DNA of 64,000 nucleotides from Limimaricola sp. (lineage in GTDB: Bacteria; Pseudomonadota; Alphaproteobacteria; Rhodobacterales; Rhodobacteraceae). Made by a program: the position numbers and the translations under genes. The stretch's first letter is position 1. The number at the start of each line of letters is the position of its first letter. Below the pieces are notes generated by a model that saw nothing but the letters and a program-made list of their open reading frames with translations, was not told where the DNA came from and did not search any database. Location of the stretch: NCBI RefSeq assembly GCF_016125575.1, contig NZ_WGLM01000004.1:684501-748500 (forward strand), written 5' to 3'. This document shows, one piece after another, positions 33,838 to 42,297 of this stretch.

Positions 33838-34608
33838 ATGCCGCGGTTCTGTGCCAACCTGACCATGCTCTTCACCGAGCGGCCGCTGCTGGAACGCTTC
33901 GCGGCGGCCCGTGCGGCGGGGTTTGATACCGTCGAAATCCTCTTTCCCTACGATGACGTGGCCTCCGACATCCTTGACCGTCTGGCGCAGAACGAGCTGA
34001 CGCTGGCGCTCATCAACTGCCCGCCGCCCAATTATACCGGCGGCGCGCGCGGCTTTGCCGCCGTTCCGGGCGGCGAAGAGCGGTTCCGCCACGATTTCCG
34101 CCGCGCCGCACGCTATGCCAAGGCGCTGGGCGCGCGGCACCTGCATGTCATGGCGGGCGCGGCCGAGAGCGTGGCGGCCCGTGACACCTTCATCGCCAAT
34201 TTGCGCTGGGCGGCATCCCATGCACCGCACCAGTCGCTCACGATCGAGCCGATCAACCGCGTCGACATGCCGGGGTATTTCCTGTCCGACTACGACTTGG
34301 CCTGTGACGTGCTCGATGCCGTGGCGGCACCCAACCTGCACCTGCAGTTCGACACTTACCACGCCCACAGGATCACCGGCGATGTGCTGGCAACATGGGC
34401 CCGCGTGGCACCGCGTGTGGCGCATGTGCAGATCGGTGGCTTTCCCGGCAGGAACGAGCCTGTTGGCGGCGAAATTGACCATCCCGCCTTCTTTGCTGCC
34501 TTGCGCGCAGCCGGATATCGCGGTTGGGTCAGCGGCGAATACACCCCCGCCGGGCGGACCGAGGACGGTCTGCACTGGCTGCGACAAAAGCAGGATCAGG
34601 CAGGATGA
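33838..34608 (+). CDS. hyi: hydroxypyruvate isomerase
   Basis: A 256-residue TIM-barrel enzyme of the Hyi family. Motifs are MPRFCANLTMLFTERPLLER, VEILFPYD, INCPPPNYTGGARG, the metal-site glutamate in TIEPINRVDMPGYFLS, and QFDTYHAHRITGDV. It converts hydroxypyruvate to tartronate semialdehyde, in the glyoxylate/glycerate route, which would connect with glycolate oxidation by glcDEF. The stop codon overlaps the next ATG (ATGA). Confidence 0.93.
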   Translation: MPRFCANLTMLFTERPLLERFAAARAAGFDTVEILFPYDDVASDILDRLAQNELTLALINCPPPNYTGGARGFAAVPGGEERFRHDFRRAARYAKALGARHLHVMAGAAESVAARDTFIANLRWAASHAPHQSLTIEPINRVDMPGYFLSDYDLACDVLDAVAAPNLHLQFDTYHAHRITGDVLATWARVAPRVAHVQIGGFPGRNEPVGGEIDHPAFFAALRAAGYRGWVSGEYTPAGRTEDGLHWLRQKQDQAG

Positions 34609-35225
34609 GTGCAAGCGATCACGACTATTGGAGTGCGCGTTACGCGGCCTCCGAGGGCTATCTTTTCGGCGAGGCGCCCAATCATTTTCTCGCTTCGGTG
34701 GTCAACCTTCTGCCCACCTCCGGCCGGGCCCTTGCCGTGGCCGATGGCGAGGGACGCAACGGCGTTTTCCTTGCCGAGCATGGCCTCGATGTCGTCTCGG
34801 TCGATTTCTCGCCAGTTGCTCAGGAGCGGGCGCGAGCACTGGCTGAAAAGCGCGGGGTCAGGCTGACCCTCGTGCAAGGCGATGCCCATGAATGGGACTA
34901 TCCCACCGCCGCCTTCGACGTCGTGGTCGAGATCTTTACCCAGTTCAGCAGCCCCGACGAGCGGGCGCTGAAATGGGCCGGGATGCGCCGCGCGCTGAAG
35001 CCCGGCGGCGTTCTGGTGATTCAAGGCTACACGACCCGGCAACTGGAACGGTCCAGCGGTGGGCCGCGCAAGTTGGAGAACCTCTATACCGAGGAGATGC
35101 TGCGCGGTGCCTTTGCAGATTACGAGGTGCTGCGCATGGCCATCGAGGAGCGCACGCTGCGCGAGGGCGCGGGCCACGAGGGGATGGCCTTTCTGATCGG
35201 CATGGTCTGGCGCAAGCCGGCCTGA
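34605..35225 (+). CDS. class I SAM-dependent methyltransferase (TehB-like)
   Basis: A 206-residue protein with the Rossmann methyltransferase core: motif I LAVADGEGRNGVFLAEHG, motif II VVSVDFSP, and post-motif VVVEIFTQFSSPDERALKW. The N-terminal YWSARYAASEGYLFGEAPNHFL matches TehB-like and thiopurine-type methyltransferases. The substrate is unknown. It is translationally coupled to hyi (ATGA). Confidence 0.9.
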   Translation: MSASDHDYWSARYAASEGYLFGEAPNHFLASVVNLLPTSGRALAVADGEGRNGVFLAEHGLDVVSVDFSPVAQERARALAEKRGVRLTLVQGDAHEWDYPTAAFDVVVEIFTQFSSPDERALKWAGMRRALKPGGVLVIQGYTTRQLERSSGGPRKLENLYTEEMLRGAFADYEVLRMAIEERTLREGAGHEGMAFLIGMVWRKPA

Positions 35226-35313
35226 TGACCGGCACTGACCTGCATGTTGCCGGTTCGGGGGCCGCAAAGCTTGTGCTAAGCTCTGGCGACCGGCCCACCC
35301 GAAAGGACAAGCA

Positions 35314-35793
35314 ATGACGACCCCCAAGAACACGATTTGCCTGTGGTTCGACAAGGATGCCGAGGCCGCCGCCCGGTTTTACGCCGCAACCTTTCCCGAC
35401 AGTTCCGTTGATGCCGTTCGCCATGCACCGGGCGACTATCCCGACGGGCAAAAGGGCGATGTGCTGACCGTGCATTTCACGGTGATCGGTATCCCCTGCA
35501 TGGGATTGAACGGTGGGCCGGCCTTTGCCCAGACCGAGGCGTTTTCCTTTCAGGTCGCGACCGACACACAGGAGGAAACCGACCGGTATTGGGACGCGAT
35601 CGTCGGCAATGGCGGGCAGGAAAGCGCCTGTGGCTGGTGCAAGGACCGCTGGGGCCTGTCATGGCAGATCACCCCACGCGCTCTGACCGATGCCTTGGCC
35701 GCCGGCGGTGACGAGGCCGCGCGTGCCTTCGCCGCGATGATGGAAATGCGAAAGATCGACATTGCCACGATCGAGGCCGCGCGGCGGGGTTGA
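35314..35793 (+). CDS. VOC-family (PhnB-like) protein
   Basis: A 159-residue protein of the 3-demethylubiquinone-9 3-methyltransferase-like/PhnB group of the vicinal oxygen chelate superfamily. Motifs are ICLWFDKDAEAAARFYAATF, VLTVHFTVIGIPCMGLNGGP and WDRW-type sequence KDRWGLSWQITP. No activity has been proved for the group. GGAC precedes the ATG. It is convergent with the MFS gene, 22 bases between stop codons. Confidence 0.9.
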   Translation: MTTPKNTICLWFDKDAEAAARFYAATFPDSSVDAVRHAPGDYPDGQKGDVLTVHFTVIGIPCMGLNGGPAFAQTEAFSFQVATDTQEETDRYWDAIVGNGGQESACGWCKDRWGLSWQITPRALTDALAAGGDEAARAFAAMMEMRKIDIATIEAARRG

Positions 35794-35815
35794 CGGATCT
35801 GGCCGATGATCGCGC

Positions 35816-37030
35816 CTAGGGCGGCGGCGCAGGCGTTATCACCGCAGATGCCTTGGGCGGATCGGTTCTGAGGGCGAACAGGAAAAGCACGACTGCCAGC
35901 ATCGCGAACCCCGCCGACACGAAATAGGCCTGCGCCCCCAGACGGTCGACCACGCCGCCGAAGCCCAGCAGCGCCAGCACCGACATCGCCAGTTGCAGCA
36001 TCACCGAAAAGCTTTGACCCTGCGCCGAGATATCTTCCGAGGTGCGGGCATTGATGAAGTGCACGCTGGCCATAAAGCCAAGGCCATAGGTGACGCCATG
36101 CAGCGCCTGCAGTCCGATCAGCACTGGCACGCCGGGCGCCAGCCCCATTGCTGCCCAACGCAAGACCGTGATGACCCCAGAGACCGTCAGCAGAACCCGC
36201 GGCGTCCATCGGACCAACAAACGGCGGAAGAGGAAGAACATCAGCGCCTCTGACGCGCCGCCCAGCGCGATCAGCAGGCCGATCACCGGAACAGGAATGC
36301 CCTGCTGCGCCCATAGCAGCCCCTGAAAGGCGTTCAGGATGGTGTGCGAGCCGTTGACGATGGCAAAGCCCGCCAGCGGCAGCACGAACCAGGGCCGCAT
36401 CAGCTGTCGCAGCTGCGTGGCACCCGGTACGACGACCTCGGTTCCGGCGGGCGCGCGGAAGCGGGGCAGGGCCTGCGCGATTCCCGCGCGCAACAGGGCA
36501 AGGCCGCAGAAGAGCGGCAGGTAAGCCCCGGGGCCGAGGGCGGCCAGCAGGTAGCCACTCCCGACGATCACCACCAGATAGCCGATCGTGCCCCAGGCCC
36601 GCATCGCGCCAAAGTCGCTGCCGTGCCGCGCGCACATCCGCATCGCCGCCGCATCAACCACCGGAATCGCCGTGGACAGCGTCACGGCGGCCAGCGTCCA
36701 GAACAGGGCGATGCCCCAGAACCCGTTCACAAAGAACAAGCCCAACGGCAAGAGGCCGGCCACCCCCATTGCCAGCGCAATGACCTGCCGCCAGTCCGTG
36801 GCGCGGTCGGCCAGACGGCCGACGGCAAGATTGAGCACCAGCAGGCAGAACACCGGCAAGGCGTTGACAACACTGATCTGCGCGGCACTGAGCCCCATAT
36901 GGGCGAACCATATCCCACCATAGGAATTGGCCGCGCCCGCGGTGGTGAAAAGCGTCGCGTAAAACAGCGTGGTGCGCCGCTCCGGCGTCAGCCGGGTGAC
37001 TGGCTGCGGCGTCGAGGCCGGAACACTCAT
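35816..37030 (-). CDS. MFS transporter
   Basis: A 404-residue protein with about twelve transmembrane segments. The first-half loop GRLADRATDWR fits the MFS A-motif. The end of the third segment and GAMRAWGTIGYLV resemble the LacY/phenylpropionate-permease-like MFS_1 group. The substrate is unknown. It lies 26 bases behind gabD on the same strand and may be co-transcribed with it. Confidence 0.9.
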   Translation of the reverse strand: MSVPASTPQPVTRLTPERRTTLFYATLFTTAGAANSYGGIWFAHMGLSAAQISVVNALPVFCLLVLNLAVGRLADRATDWRQVIALAMGVAGLLPLGLFFVNGFWGIALFWTLAAVTLSTAIPVVDAAAMRMCARHGSDFGAMRAWGTIGYLVVIVGSGYLLAALGPGAYLPLFCGLALLRAGIAQALPRFRAPAGTEVVVPGATQLRQLMRPWFVLPLAGFAIVNGSHTILNAFQGLLWAQQGIPVPVIGLLIALGGASEALMFFLFRRLLVRWTPRVLLTVSGVITVLRWAAMGLAPGVPVLIGLQALHGVTYGLGFMASVHFINARTSEDISAQGQSFSVMLQLAMSVLALLGFGGVVDRLGAQAYFVSAGFAMLAVVLFLFALRTDPPKASAVITPAPPP

Positions 37031-37056
37031 CGTCGCCGCCGCATCGGTATGTCCTG

Positions 37057-38535
37057 TCAGACGCTGGTGCAGATGTATTTCATCTCGAGGTAATCCTCGA
37101 TGCCGTGGTGGCTGCCTTCGCGGCCGAGGCCGGATTGCTTGACGCCGCCGAAGGGGGCGACCTCGGTCGAGATGATGCCGGTGTTGACGCCGACGATGCC
37201 GTATTCCAGCGCCTCGGCCACCTTGGTCACGCGGCTGATGTCCTTGGCGTAGAAATAGGACGCGAGGCCGAAGATCGTGTCGTTGGCCTGCGCGATCACG
37301 TCATCCTCGTCCTCGAACATGAACAAGGGCGCGAAGGGGCCGAAGGTTTCGTCCTTGGCGACCATCATGTCGGGGGTGGCGTTGGTGACGATGGTGGGCT
37401 GGAAGAACTGGCCGCCCAACGCGTGCTCTGCGCCGCCGGTCAGCACGTTGGCGCCCTTGGCCAGCGCGTCGGCCAGATGCTCGCGCACCTTCTCGACCGC
37501 GGCGGCGTCGATCAGCGGGCCTAGCGCCGTGCCCTGCTCCAGGCCGTCGCCCACGCGCAACGCCTCGACCGCGGCCTTCAGCTTGGTCGCGAAGGCATCA
37601 TAGACGCCGCGCTGCACGTAGATGCGGTTGGCGCAGACGCAGGTCTGGCCGTTGTTGCGGAACTTGCAGGCGATGGCGCCGATCACTGCCTCGTCCAGAT
37701 CGGCGTCGTCGAAGACGATGAAGGGCGCGTTGCCGCCCAGCTCCATCGAGCATTTCATCACCTGGTCGGCGGCCTGTTTCAGCAGGATGCGGCCCACCTC
37801 GGTGGAACCGGTGAAGGTCAGCTTGCGGACCTTGGGGTTCTCGCAGAACTCGCGGCCCACGTCGGAGGATTTCGTGGAGGTGACGATCGACAGCACGCCC
37901 TTGGGCAGGCCCGCCTCCTCGGCCAGTTTCGCCAGCGCCAGCGCCGAGAGCGGCGTGAGCGAGGCGGGACGCAGCACGAAGGAACAGCCCGCCGCCAGCG
38001 CCGGCGCGGCCTTGCGGGTGATCATCGCATTGGGGAAGTTCCACGGCGTGATGCCCGCCGCCACGCCGATGGGCTGCTTGATGACGGTGATGCGCTTGTC
38101 GGGCATGTGGCCGGGGATGGTCTCGCCATAGATGCGCTTGGCCTCTTCGCCGAACCATTCGACGAAGGAGGCGCCATAGGCGACCTCGCCCCGCGATTCG
38201 GTCAGCGGCTTGCCCTGTTCGGCGGTCATGATGATGGCCAGGTCTTCCTGGTTGGCCATGATCAGGTCGAACCACTTGCGCAAGATCTGCGCGCGGGCCT
38301 TGCCGGTCAGCGCGGCCCAGGGTTTCTGCGCGGCATGGGCGGCGTCGATCGCTTCGGCGATTTCCTCGCGCGACAGGTCGGCCACCTCGGCGATCACGTC
38401 GCCGCGGGCGGGGTTGGTGACGGCAAAGGTCTTGCCGCTGGCCGCGGCCTTCCATTCGCCGCCGACGAAGGCCTTGTCGCAGACCAGGTCGGGGTTCTTC
38501 AGGAGCGACTTGATGTTGGTGACATGGTCGAGCAT
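37057..38535 (-). CDS. gabD: NAD(P)-dependent succinate-semialdehyde dehydrogenase
   Basis: A 492-residue aldehyde dehydrogenase. The nucleotide motif is FTGSTEVGRIL. The general base is Glu264 in MELGGNAP and the catalytic cysteine is Cys298 in NNGQTCVCANR, with a second cysteine two residues on, as in GabD enzymes. The C terminus APFGGVKQSGLGREGSHHG is typical of succinate-semialdehyde dehydrogenases. GGGAGG precedes the ATG at 38535; an in-frame extension to 38616 is not used. The enzyme oxidises succinate semialdehyde to succinate in 4-aminobutyrate use. Confidence 0.93.
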   Translation of the reverse strand: MLDHVTNIKSLLKNPDLVCDKAFVGGEWKAAASGKTFAVTNPARGDVIAEVADLSREEIAEAIDAAHAAQKPWAALTGKARAQILRKWFDLIMANQEDLAIIMTAEQGKPLTESRGEVAYGASFVEWFGEEAKRIYGETIPGHMPDKRITVIKQPIGVAAGITPWNFPNAMITRKAAPALAAGCSFVLRPASLTPLSALALAKLAEEAGLPKGVLSIVTSTKSSDVGREFCENPKVRKLTFTGSTEVGRILLKQAADQVMKCSMELGGNAPFIVFDDADLDEAVIGAIACKFRNNGQTCVCANRIYVQRGVYDAFATKLKAAVEALRVGDGLEQGTALGPLIDAAAVEKVREHLADALAKGANVLTGGAEHALGGQFFQPTIVTNATPDMMVAKDETFGPFAPLFMFEDEDDVIAQANDTIFGLASYFYAKDISRVTKVAEALEYGIVGVNTGIISTEVAPFGGVKQSGLGREGSHHGIEDYLEMKYICTSV

Positions 38536-38620
38536 GGTATCCTCCCTTGGGGTTGGCGGCAGTGAAATCATGCGGACCGCGCCGCGTCCAGACCCCTTGT
38601 CCCGCAGGCGCCGCAAGACG

Positions 38621-39406
38621 ATGGAACCGATGATGGACCTGACCGACGCCTATGCCAATGGCGCCTACATTCCCGGCGGCGACAGCTATCCCGCGCGCTG
38701 GCAGGCTTCCGCCAAGGCGTTCCGGGCAAGGGCCGGGGGGGCGCTGGACCTGCCCTACGGCCCCGGCCCGCGGCACCGGTTCGACCTGTTCCGGCCCGCA
38801 GGCCGTGCCGCCGGTCTCGTCGTTTTCGTGCATGGCGGCTATTGGCTGGAAGGGGACAAGTCGCTCTGGTCGCACCTTGCCGCCGGGCCGCTTGAACGCG
38901 GCTGGTCGGTGGCGGTGCCGTCCTATGACCATTGCCCCGCCGTGCGCATTTCCGAGATAACACGGCAGGTCGCGTCCGCCATCGGCGCGGCGGCCGGCAT
39001 GGTCGAGGGCCCGATCCGGCTGGCGGGGCATTCCGCGGGTGGGCACCTTGTGGCGCGGATGGCCTGTGCCGATATCGCGCCCGACTGGCGCGCGCGGGTC
39101 GCGCAGGTGGTGCCGATCTCTGCCTTGGGCGACTTGCGCCCGTTGATGCAGACCGCGATGAATGCCGATCTGCACATCGACGCTGCCGAGGCCGCGGCCG
39201 AAAGCCCGGCGTTGTTGCCGCATGCCAAAGTGCCTGTCACGCTTTGGGTCGGTGCGGAGGAGCGGCCGGTTTTTCTGGACCAGACGCGAAGCCTTGCCGC
39301 GGCATGGGGCTGCAAGGCCGTGATTGATCCGGGGCGCCATCATTTCGACGTCATCGACGGGATGGAAAGCGGTACGTCGCCACTGACCGGCGCGCTGCTG
39401 GATTAG
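38621..39406 (+). CDS. alpha/beta hydrolase, kynurenine-formamidase-like
   Basis: A 261-residue hydrolase. FVHGGYWLEGDKSLW holds the HGGYW oxyanion motif, LAGHSAGGHLVARM the nucleophile serine, WVGAEERPVFLDQ the likely acid, and HHFDVIDGM the catalytic histidine. This set matches arylformamidase-type carboxylesterases (tryptophan degradation), but other esters are possible. Three ATGs lie in the first five codons. It is divergent from gabD. Confidence 0.88.
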   Translation: MEPMMDLTDAYANGAYIPGGDSYPARWQASAKAFRARAGGALDLPYGPGPRHRFDLFRPAGRAAGLVVFVHGGYWLEGDKSLWSHLAAGPLERGWSVAVPSYDHCPAVRISEITRQVASAIGAAAGMVEGPIRLAGHSAGGHLVARMACADIAPDWRARVAQVVPISALGDLRPLMQTAMNADLHIDAAEAAAESPALLPHAKVPVTLWVGAEERPVFLDQTRSLAAAWGCKAVIDPGRHHFDVIDGMESGTSPLTGALLD

Positions 39407-39600
39407 GGGCCGCGGGGATTTGTTTGTTCCGGTCCGCGTGGACGTCACACGGGTCTGCCGGAGCCCAAACCATCATCCCTGGGCTTCTGTGCCGTCCGTG
39501 CCACGGATCAGCACTGGCCAGCCGCGCGCCGATCTGTGAATTTGCGCATTTCTCACAGGATGCTATGGAATGTCGGATTGTTGAACGAAGAAAGCTGCCA

Positions 39601-40440
39601 ATGTCCGACCTGATCCTGCCGCGCATGATGCGGGCCTTCGTATCTGCCCTTCTGCTTGCGGCCGCTGCTGCTTGTGCGCCCGCGCCACCGCCGGCACCGC
39701 CAACGCCGCCGGCGCCGGTCATCGTGCCGGGCTACGGGCCGATGATCGACAACGGTTACGAACTGCCCGCGATCCCGGCGCGCTACCTCGTCGAGCCAAA
39801 CCGCCGCCTTCTGGTGCGCTATACCGGTGATGTGCCGGCCAACACGATCGAAATCGATCCCTATGCCAAGTTCCTTTACTACGTGAACGATGACGGCACG
39901 GCGATGCGCTATCCCATTGCCGTTGGCCGCGAGGGCAAATCCCTGCGTGGCACGGCCACGATCGGGCGCAAGGAAGAATGGCCCGGCTGGCAGCCCACCG
40001 CGAACATGCTGCGCACCGAGCCCGAGGTTTACGGTGCTTACCGTGGCGGTATTCCCGGCGGTCTTCGCAGCCCGTTGGGGGCGCGTGCGCTTTACCTCTA
40101 CCGCGGTGGACGCGACACTTATTACCGCATCCACGGCACCAATGACCTGCAGTCGATCGGCAATTCCGGCTCGGCCGGCTGCATCCGGCTGTTCAACCAG
40201 GATGTCATCGACCTCTACGACAGGGTGAAGATCGGCACCAAGGTGGTGATTCGCTCGGAAGAGGATTCGCTACGGCTTGAAGGGCCCGACTATTCGCCGC
40301 GCGGTGTCGAACTGCCGCCGACGATCATCCCGCCCGAGGAACTGCTGGGCCCCGAGGCCGTCGCGGCCGACCACAAGATCTATGAGGACGGCACCACGCC
40401 CGCGGACGGAACCGGCAGCAGCGCCGGCGCCAACGGCTAG
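39601..40440 (+). CDS. L,D-transpeptidase lipoprotein
   Basis: A 279-residue envelope enzyme. The signal ends in LLLAAAAAC, so a lipobox cysteine at about residue 25 is likely, followed by a proline-rich linker (APAPPPAPPTPPAPV). The YkuD domain carries the active site HGTND and SAGCIRLFNQD with the catalytic cysteine in the S-x-G-C-I-R motif. It makes 3-3 crosslinks in peptidoglycan or attaches proteins to it. ATG 39601 gives the best signal peptide; an ATG at 39565 is an alternative. The stop codon overlaps that of the convergent cupin gene by four bases (CTAG). Confidence 0.92.
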   Translation: MSDLILPRMMRAFVSALLLAAAAACAPAPPPAPPTPPAPVIVPGYGPMIDNGYELPAIPARYLVEPNRRLLVRYTGDVPANTIEIDPYAKFLYYVNDDGTAMRYPIAVGREGKSLRGTATIGRKEEWPGWQPTANMLRTEPEVYGAYRGGIPGGLRSPLGARALYLYRGGRDTYYRIHGTNDLQSIGNSGSAGCIRLFNQDVIDLYDRVKIGTKVVIRSEEDSLRLEGPDYSPRGVELPPTIIPPEELLGPEAVAADHKIYEDGTTPADGTGSSAGANG

Positions 40441-40781
40441 AGCCGGATGACGTAATCCTTGGTGGTGGTTTCGACCACCTGCCACGTTCCACGAAAGCCG
40501 GGGCGGATCACAAAGGCGTCGCCGGGACCGACCCGGCGCGCCGGCTCGCCCTCCTCGGTGATGACCGAGACGCCCGACAGGATGCGGCAATATTCCCATT
40601 CGTCGTAGGCGATCGCCCAGGTTCCGGGGGTCGCCTGCCATATGCCCGCGAATACCCCGTCATGTTCCTCGACATTCCAGGTGGTGAAAACGGGATCGCC
40701 CTCGATCAGCTTCTCGGGTGCGGGGCGGGCGATTTCGGGGGTGATGCCCTCGGGCAGAAGAGGCAGGAAACGCGCGGACAT
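40437..40781 (-). CDS. cupin-domain protein
   Basis: A 114-residue protein. It contains YDEWEYCRILSGVSVITEEG and VGPGDAFVIRPGFRGTWQV, the pair of motifs of the DUF861-like (ethanolamine utilisation-type) cupins. AAGGAG lies ahead of the ATG at 40781; a longer frame to 40841 is not used. The function is unknown. Confidence 0.88.
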   Translation of the reverse strand: MSARFLPLLPEGITPEIARPAPEKLIEGDPVFTTWNVEEHDGVFAGIWQATPGTWAIAYDEWEYCRILSGVSVITEEGEPARRVGPGDAFVIRPGFRGTWQVVETTTKDYVIRL

Positions 40782-40905
40782 GGGGGCTCCTTGGGGACGT
40801 GCAGATGAACGTATCCTAGGCCAGCGCGCACAGGGGCGCAAAGCGGTTGGGCCGCGGGCCGGCCTGCGCTAGGATCGGGTGACGAAGCGGCGAAAGAGGG
40901 GACGG

Positions 40906-41259
40906 ATGTCCGGATTTGCCCATGCCTTTGCCAGTGGCCTGATCCTGCCGGTGATCTGCATCGTCGCATTGGGCTGGATTGTGCCGCGCCTGCTGGCACT
41001 GGTGATGCCCGAGGGGGTGCGGCCGCTGATCGCGCTGGGCCTTCTGGCGGCGCTGATCCTGATGATGCTCTCGTCCGGGGCGTTCCTTTTGCTCTACCTG
41101 ATGCGCGGGGTCCCGCTGGCGGCGCTTTTCGCTGACGGCCTTTGGCCCGGTACCCGGCATTTTCTGCACCTTGGGCTGCTCTCGGTCCTGTTCTGGGGGC
41201 CGATCATGCTGCTGTCGGTCGCGGGCCTGCCCAAGACTTGGACCAAGGTAACGTGGTAG
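40906..41259 (+). CDS. small membrane protein of unknown function
   Basis: A 117-residue protein with three or four transmembrane segments (GLILPVICIVALGWIVPRLL, LIALGLLAALILMMLSS, FLLLYLM, LLSVLFWGPIMLLSVAG). AGAGGGGACGG precedes the ATG at 40906. It heads a run of three small membrane genes with gaps of nine bases. I recognise no family. Confidence 0.78.
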   Translation: MSGFAHAFASGLILPVICIVALGWIVPRLLALVMPEGVRPLIALGLLAALILMMLSSGAFLLLYLMRGVPLAALFADGLWPGTRHFLHLGLLSVLFWGPIMLLSVAGLPKTWTKVTW

Positions 41260-41268
41260 GGGCGGGCG

Positions 41269-41544
41269 ATGGGGCTGGTCTACCTCATCGTCTTCGGCTT
41301 CTTGGGGTTGAGCGCGATTTACCTGCTGATTGCCACCTATTCCCGCTCGGTCAGGCGAGAGAAGCTGGAAAAGCATTGGGACGCGCATCCGCCCGAGGGG
41401 GCTGACGCCGCCGATCGTCGCGCCTATATCGAGGCGGGCATGGCGGCCTATCATCGCGGATTCCGGCGCAAGCTGATCGTGCTGGTCTATGTCATCCCCG
41501 TGATCGCGGTCGCGGTCATCATCTACCTGACCAACGCCAATTGA
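41269..41544 (+). CDS. small membrane protein of unknown function
   Basis: A 91-residue protein with an N-terminal transmembrane helix (GLVYLIVFGFLGLSAIYLLI), a charged middle (YSRSVRREKLEKHWDAHPPEG) and a C-terminal helix (LIVLVYVIPVIAVAVIIYL). The two helices and basic cytoplasmic loop suggest a hairpin inner-membrane protein. It lies nine bases after the previous gene and nine bases before the DUF1523 gene. Confidence 0.78.
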   Translation: MGLVYLIVFGFLGLSAIYLLIATYSRSVRREKLEKHWDAHPPEGADAADRRAYIEAGMAAYHRGFRRKLIVLVYVIPVIAVAVIIYLTNAN

Positions 41545-41553
41545 GGGGCAGTC

Positions 41554-42222
41554 ATGCGTTATTTCAGAATGGTCTTCCGCAGCCTGCTGTTTCTGGCGAC
41601 CTTCCTCGTGCTGGACTACGTCCTGCCGCAGCACGACATCGCGCGGATCACCGGCACCTCGATCATTCCCACGACGGTGGGCCGCTTCAACGGCATGTTC
41701 TATTCGCAGGTCGATGCTGGGAACCCCAACAGCGCCACGCGCAGCCTGCGCTTGATCAATACCGAGAAGAAGGACACGTTCCTGCTGGGCTTCATCCCGC
41801 GCGACAAGACCAGCGTGATGGTCTACCGCAACGAGGATACCGGCTGGATCTGGCCGCCCTATTTCAAGTTTGACAGTTCCGACCTGCAGGCGCAGGCGGA
41901 TGCGAATGTCAGCCAGAGCGATCCGCCGAAATGGGTGGTGATCACCCATTACGGCTGGCGCAACCGGTTCTTCTCGATCTACCCCAACGCAATCGCGATC
42001 CGGCCGATCGACGATCCGAACATCACGATCATCCCGTGGTTCAACATCTTCTTCCTGACCTTCCTGCTGATCGCCGTGCTGTTCCTGCGGCGGGCCTGGT
42101 TCCAGTTTCGCGAACGGATGATCGAACCCGCGGTTGAGGAGATCGGCAACCGGATGGACGAGGTGAGCGCCGGCGTGGCTGAACGGCGCGGGCGCCTGCG
42201 GCGCTGGTTCGGGGGCAAGTGA
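41554..42222 (+). CDS. DUF1523 membrane protein
   Basis: A 222-residue protein with an N-terminal transmembrane helix containing the family motif VLDYVLPQHDIARITGT, a periplasmic middle with TRSLRLINTEKKDT and WPPYFKFDSSDLQA, then a second helix (IFFLTFLLIAVLFL) and a basic C-terminal tail. The family is restricted mostly to Rhodobacterales and has no known function. It ends the three-gene membrane run. Confidence 0.85.
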   Translation: MRYFRMVFRSLLFLATFLVLDYVLPQHDIARITGTSIIPTTVGRFNGMFYSQVDAGNPNSATRSLRLINTEKKDTFLLGFIPRDKTSVMVYRNEDTGWIWPPYFKFDSSDLQAQADANVSQSDPPKWVVITHYGWRNRFFSIYPNAIAIRPIDDPNITIIPWFNIFFLTFLLIAVLFLRRAWFQFRERMIEPAVEEIGNRMDEVSAGVAERRGRLRRWFGGK

Positions 42223-42240
42223 GGGCGCGCTGCCCCCTCT

Positions 42241-42288
42241 TGGCCTGACGGCCAATTCACCCCCAGAGTATTTGCGGCCAGAAGAAGC
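42241..42288 (+). repeat. dispersed hairpin-ATTT repeat, copy D
   Basis: The stem TGGCC-TGAC-GGCCA is followed by CACCCCCAGAGTATTTGCGG and CCAGAAGAAG. It lies 18 bases after the DUF1523 stop codon, in the gap to the convergent ALDH16 gene. The hairpin without T-run and the A/G-rich tail match copy A. Confidence 0.7.
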
Positions 42289-42297
42289 CGCGATTGC

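Noticed and set aside
37598-39448. A 616-residue open frame overlapping gabD and the alpha/beta hydrolase gene.
   Set aside because: It is a shadow in another frame of two clear genes; composition is Arg/Gly-rich and no motif is seen.
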